DNA from: Nymphaea colorata
Taxonomy: Eukaryota; Streptophyta; Magnoliopsida; Nymphaeales; Nymphaeaceae
Direction: 5' to 3'
NCBI RefSeq assembly: GCF_008831285.2
Contig: NC_045142.1
Coordinates: forward strand, 11,734,716-11,798,715
DNA length: 64,000 nt
The notes beneath the pieces were generated by a model. That model was given only the letters and a program-made list of their open reading frames with translations. It searched no databases and was not told the DNA's origin. The position numbers and the translations under genes were made by a program. Of this stretch, positions 44,542-57,149 are shown one piece after another. The stretch's first letter is position 1, and the number at the start of each line of letters is the position of its first letter.

Positions 44542-46556
44542 TGTAACATCTAGCTCCTTAGTACCGAAATCAAGTTTCCTGAACCTAACTACTTTCTTAT
44601 GTGAATATTGTTAAAACATAATATCGAAATCAAGAACTAATAATACTTATAAAAACTATCAGCTTACATTTGTTTTTATTTCAAACCACAGATGGAAAAA
44701 AGGACGTCCGATTGTTACGAAGCCCACAACCAAACTGGGAGACTATAATACTCCAATGCCCAATGAGATGGGTATTTGGTCATTGGTTAGTGGTCTGCTT
44801 GTTATTACTGGCCTTGACCAAGGGTAGATTAGTAATTGAGTCATCTGAAAGTAAATTATGTTAATCACAATTAAGTTTAATTAATGATAGTTTATGAGCC
44901 TAAATTCAGGTAGAGAAGGAGCGAAGCTCTTATTCTAAGATTAATCACTAAGTTGAATTGGAATTGAAATTAATTACTACAAAATCTAAGTAAATTCTAC
45001 AACCTCTTCTTCTCCAATGCTGCACTTTGCCACTATTCTCTACAATTCTTGTGGATTGGAAACATGAAAAACAGATTGGAAGGTGAGTTTCTAACGTATT
45101 TTCATTTGAAACTTTAGAGCACTACATAGCACACATGGCACGTGTGAGCAACAAACAGACTATACCAATGATGTTTGTGTAACTTAATTGTCTGGTTCAC
45201 AAGCTAGTTCATTATATTGTGAACCTTGACTGTAGGCTAGGCTAGGCCACGAGGGCCAGCTAGTGTTGGTCTGCCATGGCTAAACCCTGGTCAACAACAA
45301 CCCAGCCCTAGATAGGTAACCTTAGATATGCCCAGAGTTAATTTTAGGTTGTGGAGCCAAACGAAAACCTAGAGATTTATTTTGCATTTATTGTTTATTA
45401 TGCATAATTACATTGCCCTAAAGTTTTGCTAATCATTTAGATTAATAAAGTTGATATTCTGTGACTTAAACCAAGTTGTAAGATTTGGGCAAACAGCTTA
45501 AGCTAGTTGAATTTATCTTAGTAGTTTGAGCACAAATTCAAGCCTGTTATTCGGATGCAATTGCTCTTGATGGAGTGTGTGACATGAAGACAAGGAACTC
45601 AAGATATGTTAGTGATAAATTGAGTTCCAAGTGTGACGTTGTTCAATGATAAACTCATGTTTCAGCTCTGAAAAGAATGCAATTAATAAAGAAAGCAAGG
45701 TAATGTTCACATATATGAAATTGTAGCTATGTGCTGATTTGGTTGATCATGATGGTTGGTTATTTATTTTACGTTATTTTTGCTTGGTGTCTGAGTTATA
45801 ATTTTGATGTGGGCAATGGATTAGATCTAGTTTTATATTTCTAAGATTTTAGCTGAAGTCTATAGACAATCGAAACCAACTATAAAACCTAAAATGGGCT
45901 AGGTTGAGTGGCGCAAGGGTCTAGGGACCAAAGATTGTGGACCCTTTCCTGAATGCAAAGTTTGATTTATTAAGTGCTCCTTTTCAAGCTACATAAAAGA
46001 GTTCATATCCGATGTGAGACAGGGAAGTGCATGATGAAATTACTTTGGTATCACAACTAAGCTCAACAAAATGTGGAATCATGGTAGTGGCTACCCCAAA
46101 ATTGCGAGTTTCTGGTGACTCAATGTTCGGGATAGTAAGCTGCACAATGGTTCATCTTAAATATGCCGAGAAGGTGGCATTGTATGAGTTTTCTCACTGG
46201 GTGCATGTGTGTGTATCATTGAAATTCATGCAATTATGAATTACTTGTCCATTAATTTATTTATTTATTTCATTGTTGTTACTAATAAGTTTTGGTTACT
46301 TGTTATAGTTTTGATAACTCAATTTATTATTATGGAAAGGGTCAATAGCTCCCAATGATCCTCACTCTGACTCGAATGAAGGAGAAAGGATACATAGGTA
46401 TTGCAAAAAGAAATGGACAAAATTATGGAGGAAAGGAAAGAAGAAGAGATGCTGAAGTTATCTCAATTCTAGTTCATTAGAATCATTAACTATTACGACA
46501 GGTCATGCTATGCACTAGTATGTGGGGGAGTTATACATACACCAATAGACAGATTG
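44542..46556 (+). repeat. 3' LTR of gypsy, unit 2 (right end missing)
   Basis: Starts tgtaacatctag after the polypurine tract. Compared with unit 1 it lacks about 350 bases near 45010 (equivalent of 20970-21330), carries different sequence at about 46150-46300, and stops at about 46553, before the terminal cacaca. Confidence 0.7.
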
Positions 46557-46932
46557 GTGTGGGACACATAGCATGTCATCAAAGATTCGATGGGGTAGGA
46601 CTACTTGGTTTTCATGGGTTTGAGGGACTATTGGAAAGAAAAATTTTCTCCTGGAAAACATCTATATTAACAAAAATTTTGTGAGTTTCAAGGTCAAAGA
46701 CGTCATGACCATGATGATTATTTGAACACCCAAAAAAGTGCATCATTTTCCTTTGGGTAAAATTTATCTTTGTAGCGGTCATAATTTTGGGCATAACAGA
46801 GCAACCAAAACAATGAAGATGTTCAGATTTGGGTTTTTGTGTAAAGAATGTTTCACATGGAGTTTTGTTGTGAAGGGCAGAGCTAGGCCTTGATATGTGA
46901 GATGGGCACCTATGAGAATGCACTTGCCCCAA
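46557..46932 (-). mobile_element. Ty1/copia relic C, unit 2
   Basis: The minus strand from 46932 gives KSEHLHCFGCSVMPKIMTAT, then FFGCSNNHHGHDVFDLETHK, IFVNIDVFQEKIF, all in one frame. This is the copia segment after the integrase core (FGC...GYS...FDLETHKIFVSRDV). It is better preserved than in unit 1. Confidence 0.75.
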
Positions 46933-49100
46933 ATAAAATGCCTCGCATTACCTCTCCTTTTTTAGAGCATTCTGATTTGGGTTCATTTTAGTGCATTCTC
47001 CACAATTATGTTGAATAAAGAATGTCAGTTATGAAGAGAATAAAGTTTTTTTCAATTACAGGACTGGGATTGAGTGATGCAATGACATATGCTAGATCTA
47101 TCATAATGGCTTTAGCTACTGCACAATGGCATATGCTAAATCATGTAAGACTAACTATCTACCTACAGTAACATAAAATAATCAAATCACAAGCACAATC
47201 GAACCAAACAAAATGAGTGTGGAGGAAGAACAAAAAAAGCAGAATCTTTTTGCAATAATCTTCCCTAATCATGACATTATTCTAACAAAATTACAATACT
47301 AACATCAAATATGAGCTAATCAATGATAAACCTTTGATTTTTAGGAACAAATATGTATTTGACAAATAATCTAGCAAGCCACAAAGACTGGTTCCAAGAT
47401 AGTGGGGAAGTGATTGCTCATCACCTGAGATCATGAATGATTCTAAACCAACAAAAAAAAAAGCATATTCAATTATGAAACATTTTCCTAATCTAATTTA
47501 TACCTCAAATATCATGTAAAACAGAGAGATATAATGCTGAAATTCAATGAAAATTCAGAATATGCACATGAGGATAAATGGATTCTAACTAATATGCATG
47601 CATGAAAACAATGTCTGCTGCTTATTTGCCTAGCATCAAATGCCCAAGATAGGGTGAAAGAAGAGTGAGCGACCCTTCACATTGATGTACTTGTCCAGAT
47701 GGGAGTTACTCCATGAACCCTCCTTGCTGCTGCCATTGATAAGTTTGGTGGAGAAAAAATAAGAAATACACAGCACAAAGAAAATAAGAGAATAGTATGT
47801 AGCAGCAATGGAACTTCAATGGAGGAAATCACCTAGAACTAGGCCTAATGTAGGAAGAAGGGGTACAAGGTTAGGCAGAACACATTTTAAAATTAAGGAG
47901 ATACGCAAATCCATGTCCACGGCCTATTTAAACTAAAAATTCAAACATTAAGTATTTTAGAAAATTTTCTAAAGAAGAACCACTTAGGGACTATTCACAA
48001 CTAGACTCTAAGTAGTTCCTTAGTTTTAGACTAGCATTTGGCTACAATGAGAACTTCTAGGTCAATTTTAAAAAATTCACATCCTAACAAATTTTTGGTT
48101 TGACCTAAATGTTTTCACAATGACTTAACACAGACCTACAAAATATTTTCTTTATTTTTTTTCTTTTTTCTCTAACTTGGCTGTTCAATCTCTAAGCTCG
48201 ACAAGATTGTAACAGTTCTTATCTAAACCTAAATCAAAATAAAAGATCTAAAAGTAGTGAAACCATAATAAATGCATGCAAATCAATTATAAAATGTATT
48301 CCATGTATTATCAATGGAACAGAGCTTGGTCCAAGAAAATGAAATTTTCGTTTTTTAGAGTCATCAAAAAGTGCTTTGGAGATCTGGATTTTATAGATCT
48401 CGCTTATATTGCAAACTTAACGACGAGTTTCTTACTAAAGAGTGAGGTTTTTATTGGCATAGAATGTCAGTGCAATTTTCAAGAGCATAACTAGCGGCCA
48501 ACCTAAATTCTTGTGGTCGAATTGGTTCAGATATGAGTAGCTACATGGTAACCTTATATGCTTCAGTTATTGAATTGTAACTCATGCTATGGAAGGTAAT
48601 GTGATAGCATGTTCATTTTAGTAGTTGAATCTTCACGTGTATAGGAATTGGCAATGGTAGTGTTGGCAATGAAGACAAGGGAACATAATTTGTATAGTAA
48701 GCAGTTTGAGGTTTTCAATTATCATCAAATTTAAAGTGCACATTGTGCAAGAAAGAGTTAGACATGCATCAACGTTGATGGTTGGACTTCTTCGATCCTT
48801 ATGATTTTGTTACTACGTACCATCCATTTGAGTCTAATGTAATAGATGGTTGCAGATGCATGTAAGAGGGTCAATGAGTACTTTGCATGTGAAACTGTAA
48901 AACATGATCAAATACTTTTTTAGTATGCCAGTTATTCCATACAAAAAAAGCAACTATTATGTGTACTAAATTGAGGAATACTTTAAATATTATTGATGAG
49001 ATTAAGGGCACGCATAAAGAGGATCATGGATATCCGCATCTGAGGGCATTGTCAAGTTGGATATATCAAATTTTTTGGTGGATGCATTAACTACTAAATG
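46933..49100. other. unrecognised sequence (unit 2)
   Basis: Counterpart of 24261-26392. Contains the 72-codon open stretch at 48276-48494, discussed under unit 1. No other feature recognised. Confidence 0.45.
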
Positions 49101-49368
49101 GTTTGGGTCAGGGTTAGGGTCAAGAACTTTTGGCAGAGGTGCACTTATACACAGCACCTAAAATTTTGTCTTTCAAAAATTGTATTAGCTTTAGATTAAT
49201 ATTAAAATGATAAAGGGCCACAATATGTAAATAGCAAAAGATAAGGGGCACTGATATAGAAATAAATAGATTTTACGAAAGGATCCAACATGTAAATAAC
49301 TGAAATTAGTGTAAATGTGTGGGCAGCTGCCCACACAATCCCAAATGTGCATCTGCCCAGTTTTGGGT
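49101..49368. mobile_element. hAT-type non-autonomous element, unit 2 (252 bp)
   Basis: Counterpart of 26401-26652. It runs from cagggttaggg (49109) to catctgcccag (49360). Flanking octamers gtttgggt (49101-49108) and ttttgggt (49361-49368) match at seven of eight positions, the best evidence for its target-site duplication. Confidence 0.7.
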
Positions 49369-50625
49369 CGTAACTATGTATACTACACAATATTGGTTTA
49401 GTAAGAATTATTTTCCACAAAGTCGACAAAGGTTGCCACCCCATTCACTTTGAGAGTACGAAGATGTATAAGGACTTGTGACATAATTTTAATGGGTTCC
49501 ATAAGAAAGTAGGGGTGGGCAATATGCAGCCATATCTCTAATTTATTATCAAATTATGATTGAGCAATTGCAGTTTGTTGGTTTGATGCAGATGATATAG
49601 ATGCCACACTTGGAATGAGAGTGGATTACTATGTAGTTCATTCTTGTCCCCCCTAGGACTTGCAATTGTTGATGCTATTTGGGTGATTGTGATAAAACGA
49701 CCAAGTCAATGTATCCATTCACATGAGTCAATTACCAAAATGTTGCAAAATTGTGCATGAAGGAGACTGTAAGATTTTTTGGGTTCCTTAGTTTATTATT
49801 TGAATTGGGACTATAAGTTTACTATGAGATTATAGCAGCGTCTTTGGAGAACTATTGGTATAAAATTGATAATTAGCACTACTTTTCACTTGTGAGTCGA
49901 TAGTAATCAAAGTGCATGTTTCAAACTTAAAAAGATACATTGCATACTTGTGACATAAAATGGAGAGAGGTAACTCTGACCAACATATTATGCTTGCAGC
50001 AGTGTAGATGACAATAACTGCCATGAAAACAAAAAAAATAATACCATTCAAGGCACTTCACAAGAATCCTATAAATTTTTTGGCTACAAATGTACGTGGA
50101 GTTCTAAGGGAGTGGATAGTACTCTTGTGCTATGGTACTATCTTAAGCAAAATGTAGTAGATAACTCAGATATACCAAAGGAGTTACTCACACAACATTA
50201 GAATAGAGCTTACTTTTGAGGTAAGAGTCCACAGCAATAGTATTTTTTAGATTTTGAAAGAATTGTAAGCTCAGTAGAAAATACATGGGTCCATTTGAAG
50301 TGCTTGAGAAAGTAGATAATGCGACATGCACTATCACTTTACCTCTATAGTTTTCTCATGTGTATGATGTGTTGCCGAGGTTTGAGGAATAGAAACTTGC
50401 AAACTAGATCTACATAATGGATGAAGTTTACTACTGTACGATGAACTACATGTGTCTCATATTCTATGAAACTTTGTATTATTTTATGCTTTACTAACTT
50501 TGGGTTATATTCGTGTTTTTTAAGACAATGCCATTGTGATACTGTTTAGAAACTCTGTGATATGTTTCCATATTTTATCAAATGGTTTCTTTGTTTTCGA
50601 TGTTGTTTTTCTTATTACATGAATG
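49369..50625. other. unrecognised AT-rich sequence (unit 2)
   Basis: Counterpart of 26661-27845, with an extra stretch at about 50095-50155 not seen in unit 1. No gene recognised. Confidence 0.4.
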
Positions 50626-50810
50626 GTACATTTTTAAATATGCATGTAAATGTGGATGCTTTAACTTGGGATATTTGTCAGAACCATAATGAACAAGAGA
50701 GAATAGGCAAACTCCCACATGAAGGATTACTAGTGTCCCTTACGAAAACCGATATGTATGTCTGTGAACATTGGTTAGCAGGAAAGATAATGAAAAAAAT
50801 TTTTTGGTAG
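50626..50810 (+). mobile_element. Ty1/copia relic D, pre-integrase segment, unit 2
   Basis: Encodes WDICQNHNEQERIGKLPHEG, LLVSLTKTDMYVCEHWLAGK, IMKKIFW and a stop. Same family segment as 27846-28081, with the same loss of the zinc-binding residues. Confidence 0.7.
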
Positions 50811-52693
50811 GAGCATTCGCCCAACAGGTTTTAAGATCCTGGAGAGCTAACAAGCAAATTTTAATAGTTCATTTTGTGAAGTATCGCACACTAGTTTCAA
50901 ACAGTTTAGAGTCCACTTTCTATTGAAATGCTCCAATACTGCCATATATGATCATGCATCAAGGATTACGAAATTATGAACTGCATTACGATACTATGTT
51001 ATTTACTTTATGGTTAAGTGGGTTGGTTATTGGCAACTAATAGATTTACTCCATATTCCACTTGCTATTTTCAGGTGGCCAAATTACTCTACTTCATGAG
51101 ATAATAGACTACTGCTAATCCATGAGTCTATGGCATATGTATTTTGGTCTAGACATTGAACTAATTGAGAGTATTTTGGAACCTAATGTCATATTTCGTT
51201 TTGAACACATATTCTTAAATTAACATACTTGTTGAATGTGGATGTGGTTTGTTAAATCTTTTTAATATCAAATGGATTGACATATGTCATGAACTTCACT
51301 ACTTATGCTTTGTTCTTGAATATAAGCTGATATTATTCGCAGTATGTGCCATGATGTTTTGATTCAGCTTGTATTTTGAAAGAAACAATCTTGTCTTGTA
51401 AATGTGCAAGAAGATTGAATGTGGATGGCATTGGAGAATTCTAGATGATGCCCATGAGGACTTCTCAATTAAGTAGCTTCATAATTTCTATATATGATAG
51501 TATCTTAGAGCAATTATTGATTTACCAATTTATTACACAAACACGTGCACATAGTGGAGCAGATAATGTCAATTTTTTCCTTAACATGTGCATTTGTTGG
51601 ATTAGGAAAATCACAAACTATAGTTTTCCAAATAAAAGAATTTTGAGTTTGAAATGTAACTCATCCACATTTAAAAAAAAAATAAAGTTTCTTTTCCTAT
51701 GCAGCCCGTCCATATTCTGTTCTTTTGGTTGGCTATGTTATTGAAGGAGAACTTTAGTTAATAATATGATTGTTTGTCTTGTCATTTCTGAGAAGATTGA
51801 CACAACAGTTGGGGCAGAGGCTGGTAGACAACCTGTTCTCATTTCGAAGTCTCAGGACATTAACCACTTATACGGCAAAAAAAAAGAGAGGCTATGTACA
51901 TGCAAATTGAAGTATAGGAGGAGTAGCACCCTTAAGCATGCACCTAAAACAGGCTTTGTATCTTAAGAAGACACGAGGATTGATGAGTGCTTTGGATCTC
52001 TTCTAGCGGCTTGCATGCGATATTCTACTAAACCAAATTCTCTGGTCTTGACTATTACTTACCATTGGTGATGTTTTGACTGACAAACAACTTAAAGTTT
52101 GGGTGAATCTAACAAAAAGTTAGGCAAGGTAAATCTAACAAAAAGTTAGTGCATCGCATCTGGAAAAAGGTGAGTTGCTTTGAGAGTACAAGTCTTTATC
52201 TCTTCTGACTGCTTCCTGTCTGCCAATGTATCTTTAATTTAGTCGTGGCGACAAACTCGTTCCTCCATTTTCTCAAGGGACCATTTTTTCAACTGCAATG
52301 GAGATATCAATGGAAAAATTTTCTTGGATGTCCAATCAAGTGGGTGATCTTTTCAAATTAAACATTTTTTGATGTAGCAGGTAAAAGCTATCGGACGGTC
52401 AAGTAGACATCACATCAATAGAAACCATGGCACTGTAATTTAGCTTGGCACGTGTCACATATTATTCAGCTCAAGCGAGTCCAGCTTTACAACTGAGTTC
52501 AGTTGAGCTTTGTTGGTGAGTTTGAACTTGTTACATTTTTTCTTATTTCTTTTTTCCTTTAAATGAAAGTAAAAACAAAATAAATGTTAAAATTTATCAT
52601 CCATTACCTTAATGCCTTTTAAGATTACCAAACAAGAAAAACACGAGTCAAATTGTTTTTAAATAAACCAAGCTGGTGTAACTCAAACTTCAC
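50811..52693. other. 5' intergenic flank of PLR copy 3
   Basis: AT-rich flank matching 28082-29897. Includes two copies of the aacaaaaagttagg repeat (52108-52149). An open stretch at 51766-51966 contains TTVGAEAGRQPVLISKSQDI, a phrase also present near 29045 but without a family match that I know. Confidence 0.45.
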
Positions 52694-52831
52694 CAGTGGT
52701 GGAGCCAAAAAAATTGATTAGAATGGCACTTGTTTAAACAAATTCAAATTTGGTGAGCATATATATATATATATATATGAATAAATATTTAAGATTTCGC
52801 CCACATCAACCACAATGTGGCTATTCCACTG
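52694..52831. mobile_element. hAT-type MITE upstream of PLR copy 3
   Basis: 138 bases from cagtggtggagcca to tggctattccactg, inverted terminal repeats of hAT type. Flanking octamers aacttcac (52686-52693) and aactgaac (52832-52839) match at six of eight positions. Carries a (AT)10 tract at about 52759-52778. It lies about 270 bases upstream of the PLR ATG. Confidence 0.68.
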
Positions 52832-53034
52832 AACTGAACACATTTTTATAACTCAAATTTTAGTGCAAGTTCATCCTTCACTAGTTTGACATACGTTACT
52901 ACAAACCCAACCACGTTGGCCGACTCATTGCACGTCCCTATATTCACAGTGCCCTATCCAGGCAGGGACTAGCTCCGCTTGCACTCTTATCCAACCTAAA
53001 TAATTTCAAAAATACCGCAACTCCTCCTTTGGTG

Positions 53035-53043
53035 TATATATAT
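53035..53043 (+). promoter_or_regulatory. TATA box of PLR copy 3
   Basis: TATATATAT, 70 bases before the ATG at 53105, at the same distance as in copy 2. Confidence 0.55.
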
Positions 53044-53104
53044 TTTGCGCACTGGGTGTGCACGCGACTCACTCTCAGTGAGAAGAAGGGGATATACAAC
53101 GTCC

Positions 53105-53403
53105 ATGGATTCAAGCACCAAAGGCTACATCGGCGCTTGGATAACCAAGGCCTGCCTGGCTTCTCCCAAGCACCAGTCCTTCTTTCTCACCGGCCCTACC
53201 ACTCATGCCATCATTTACAAGCTGCCACTCCTCCTCTCCTACAAGCAAGCAGGTGCTACGCTGGTGGAGGCCTCCCTGGACGACCATGAATCTCTGGTCT
53301 CCTCCTCTCTGAGATCGACTACGTCATATCCGTCATCGCCGAAGAGCAAATTGAACAGCAGCTCAAGCTCGTCCAGGCCATCAAGCAAGTTGGAACCATA
53401 AAG
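53105..53403 (+). pseudogene. PLR-like reductase pseudogene, copy 3 (exon 1 only)
   Basis: Almost whole exon 1. It starts MDSSTKGYIGAWITKACLAS, then HAIIYKLPLLLSYKQAGATL, VEASLDDHESLV; after a frame change near 53300 it gives SEIDYVISVIAEEQIEQQLK, LVQAIKQVGTIK. Against copy 2, 18 bases are missing after codon 4, removing the KVLIVG strand and the first loop glycine in frame, so NADPH binding would fail even without the frameshift. The donor AAG|GTCTTT is intact. Exons 2 to the end are absent because intron 1 breaks off at 53584. The order of motifs is that of PLR/IFR family N-termini. Confidence 0.85.
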
Positions 53404-53584
53404 GTCTTTCTCTCTATCTCCCTAGATCTCTCTCTGGCTTAGACCATAGATGCGTTTGTTGAAAATGTAATTAGCTCTGCTAATTGGGTCGACTCATCTT
53501 GCCTATTAGATCCACTGATCAAATTAGCGTTCGTGTTTAAACTAATCAACTGTGATGCTCTGTGGGAAAAATTAACAGAGGATG
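53404..53584 (+). other. intron 1 remnant of PLR copy 3
   Basis: Matches copy 1 intron 1 (5193-5415) with small deletions, up to ttaacagaggatg. After 53584 the sequence is copia relic B. Confidence 0.75.
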
Positions 53585-54600
53585 TTTAGTATAGAGGCTG
53601 CTCACCTCATTCGGAAGATCATCATCATGTCAGCTATTGCTTTTATCATGACGACATTTACTTTACTTCCCATTCAACTACCAGCAATGATCTTGTGTTT
53701 GGCAATTTCCTTATTGTAAGTGCATTTAAACTACTGAGTCGATTCTTTGAGGGGTTTGCTCTAACTGATTGTTCAGAGCTTTGATCATAATTAGCTATAA
53801 AAAATTACCTTTTCATTGGTATCAATGAAAGTTTTTTCATCAACCTTACTAAATTTTTGGTTTTCTTCACTGTTCATCTGGCAAAAGACTGTTACAAATA
53901 GTACCAACAGAAAGCAAATTTGAAGTCATAAGAATGTGAATGTTAGACTGACTAAATCATCTCCAAGCCATATAAAATCTGAAAAATTCTTTATCATTTA
54001 ATTTGTATTTTTAGGTGAGCCAAATAAGTTGTATTATGACAATATAAGTCCATCTCATTCCATTTCCCTTTAATAATGTAAATGTCCTCATCAATGTCAT
54101 ATTTCCTTTCTAAAGGTTTCCTTAGCAACATCCTAGACTCACACTCCTCATAATTACAATCATTGGGAGGAGGCTTGCGTTTTCTTCCATTAAAATGTTT
54201 TGTTTTTTATTTTCTACTAAGATACAAAGTGGCACCTTACGACTAATTCAAGTAGTTCATACCATTCAACCAAACATTATAAAAAGTACATGATACCACA
54301 ATAATTTTTTGTTGAAGAGATGACCCTTGTGTTGAAGAGAATGCATGGGAACCAATTGATTCTTCTTTATCTTCAAATTCCATGAGCACGTTGAGAATGA
54401 ATGATCAAGATAAAGCACTGAATCATAAACTGGCAGTCTAATATCATGAAGTACTGAACACAATAGGAAAAGTAGAAATTCAGTTCGCACAAGCAAGGCA
54501 ACATTTAACATGTTTGAACTAGATAGATCTAAATCAATAAGGGAAACTCTCAAAATCAATTTTCATTCATGGTGTTTATATGCAAAATATTTTATTTTTT
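53585..54600 (-). mobile_element. Ty1/copia relic B, unit 3 (gag part only)
   Basis: Begins at the equivalent of 38098 in unit 2 and runs through the gag traces to the equivalent of about 39030. Protease, integrase and RT parts were lost in the deletion that also removed PLR exons 2 to the end. Confidence 0.7.
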
Positions 54601-56440
54601 ACACGTAAACCTTTCGAAAAGAAAGGAATTGGTAACTTGTCAACAATTTTTTAAGTGAAAAGAAAACTAGGGAGGTGGAACCCGCTTGTTAGTAGAAGAA
54701 GACTTTGAAAACTAAGATTAAAATAGGATTTTGAAAAATGTTTTGAAATAGATCTTGAAAGAAATTTTCAAACGTGAGAAACTGTGATTGATTTTCAAAA
54801 CTGTAACATAAAAGATGTTAATGAAAAGTAGTTTTTTTTGCACCTTAACTATAGCCATTTATGTAAATAAGGTCCAATTTCATTAATTTCTAGGAGGAAA
54901 GTAAGTATATGACTGATGTTGGAGTCAACCATGGGTGAGAGATTGAAAATGTGAGTGCTAGTGCATGTGATCAAATCACAACATGATAGAAAAAAAAAGT
55001 AAATGCATAACTAACATTAAGCAAGGAATTAAATATTCCACTAATTTCTTTTGATTTTCAATTATAAATTGGAATTAAATGAAATAATAAAGAAAGAAAT
55101 CAACAACTACACAATAAAGATAAACAAAGATATCAATGCAAAGCTAGCAAAAGATATGGCCCGCTCTCTTTCATTACTTAAGGGAAAACAAATAGATGTT
55201 GTACATCACAAAACAATGAGAGTAAATACCAAACCTCAGAATAGCCAACACAACGGGCGAGGGTGTCTCAAATCATCCAATGTTTCTACACAACAAGCAA
55301 TAGTGTCAAATCATCCAACAAATCCCAAACAGAATACAAATTTACAACAATATCAAGACACGTAAGACTTAGGGTAATTTTAGCATGGTTACAATTGCAA
55401 AAATACACAGTACCCATTGTTCCATTAAATGAGGCATACCAAAGTCCCTGATTCTTATATATTCTTATGACCATCTTTTTCAAAGATTGCAGTCACTTCT
55501 TTGGGCTTCAAACCATATATCTCATGGCATCTACACAAAAATATTATCAAGCAAGATCTACCAAAAAAGTAAAATAAAATAAAAAATCAATAGCATACCA
55601 TATTTAATCTTCCACAACCAGTCTAACACCTTCATGAATTACCTCTCAATTCATAGATTCACCACAAATGCTTACTTCTACATAACTTTCTAGCCAATAC
55701 ATACCGATTGGATTAAAATCTCAAATTGTAAAGGGATGGCCATGGAACTGGCTTAGTACTTTTATTCATCCATAAAACTACATCTCTACAAATTTTTTAC
55801 CACTTAACACCAAAAATCAATGCTCTAATATCGTCCCTTATAGCCCAGCCCACTTCTTTGTCACCCTTAGCATTCTACAACTTCCCAAGATGTCAGATCA
55901 TCATTGAGAAGCCAATTGTGAAAAACTTTTCATTCATTTCATCTTAAATTTTTTCATCAATTTCATTTTTAATTTACTACTGCACCACCAATCCAAAATG
56001 TCCTTTAGTGAATGATCTACTATAAATGAAACATTAAATTTTTGCAAATGAAAATGCCAAGCAAAATCAGTAGCCTTACAATGCAAAAATAAGTGAAGGC
56101 ATGTTTCTCAGCTACAAATCAAGTAAAACATTTATTCACCAATGTTAGGCCAATAGTTAAAAATGCAACCCTCTATGGCCAAAAAAGTAAAGAACTTGGC
56201 TCTTAGTACTGCATCACAGGCCCATCCTCCAACTTCCAACAATCCTGTCAACTCTAATTCTTTCATATAATATCATTTCTAGACAAATAATAAGCTTCTA
56301 CAATACTCCAGACCAGTTTATTTTTATCATTAGTTAAAACAATGGTTTTAAAAACATAGCTTAAGCAAAGAGATCTCAATTCATGAACAACTGTAGTTGA
56401 ACGAATTTGTTTGACCATGACAGTTGGAATACCAGGCCCA
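54601..56440. other. AT-rich non-coding block between copia B and gypsy (unit 3)
   Basis: Matches 14311-16190 closely in extent. No gene. The open frame at 55051-55365 is the counterpart of the lysine/asparagine-rich one in unit 1. Confidence 0.5.
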
Positions 56441-56935
56441 TGTTTAGAGGTTGTGTTGATATTATGATTGTCTATCTTCTTTAGTTTCTCATTCTGTTGT
56501 GGATGATGCTCATTTGATTAGGTAGCTTGAAGGACAGGGATTGTTGGGTGGGACATGTCTAATGTCACATGCATACCCCTTGACTCTTAATATTTGCATC
56601 TATAGGGGTTTATCTGCACATATATGTAGACCATTTTTTGTTAGTCTGAAACAACAACTGCGAGAGTTCTAACTCTCCTGCAGATGATTTGAAGGTTTGC
56701 TTATGAATACGTGTTCTTCATCAAAACAATTAACTACTAGGAAAAGTCATGCCTCGTACTAATTAATCGGGCAAGTTATCTATACACAAATAGGTAGACT
56801 GGGCCATGCTTAGCTACATAGGTGAGTGATTTTTTTGCTTCTGATTGGTGAACGTAACCCTACAAAAAAAAAAATCTCTGGCTATATTTCTCTTTCACAC
56901 CCACCTGTGTATGACATTACAGTGCTACATTGAAT

Positions 56936-56947
56936 TGGTATCAGAGG
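56936..56947 (+). other. primer-binding site of gypsy, unit 3
   Basis: tggtatcagagg, an 11-of-12 match to the initiator-methionine tRNA complement, seven bases after the LTR end tgctaca. The same place in unit 1 (cgtatctggg) and unit 2 (agtataagagg) is degraded. Confidence 0.8.
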
Positions 56948-57149
56948 GAAGCTTGTTCGTCTTTCAGATCAGCCTCTAATCAAAACTTCATTCAACAGAT
57001 GAGTTGCAGGTAAAGGTTATTAGTATGATACTGAAAAATGCATTATAGCTTACACTAAGCAAAATAAGTAAAAAAAAAATTAATAAGAAATAATTTTGTG
57101 GATTTTAGAAAGCAAAGCTTTACTCCACTAAAAAAATGTTTTAATATAC

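Larger units (their letters stand above)
40609..46556 (+). mobile_element. Ty3/gypsy retrotransposon relic, unit 2
   Basis: Counterpart of the unit 1 gypsy: 5' LTR remnant (to about 41217), gag start (about 41442), pol, polypurine tract (44525-44539) and 3' LTR (44542 on). About 400 bases of gag are deleted, joining ggaagcaattcagat to aaggaaaagtgcc near 41835. The same protease and integrase-core losses are present as in units 1 and 3. The 3' LTR lacks its right end: at about 46553 it passes straight into the flank of copia relic C. Confidence 0.85.
50333..53081. repeat. segment duplicated after the N gap (left copy)
   Basis: Matches 61255-64000 over its whole length. The only differences found by eye are five one-base insertions or deletions; see the matching feature after the gap. 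Confidence 0.85.

Noticed and set aside
51766-51966. 66-codon frame with TTVGAEAGRQPVLISKSQDI
   Set aside because: Partly kept at 29045 in unit 1, but without a start in the same frame and without a known family; too little to call a gene.
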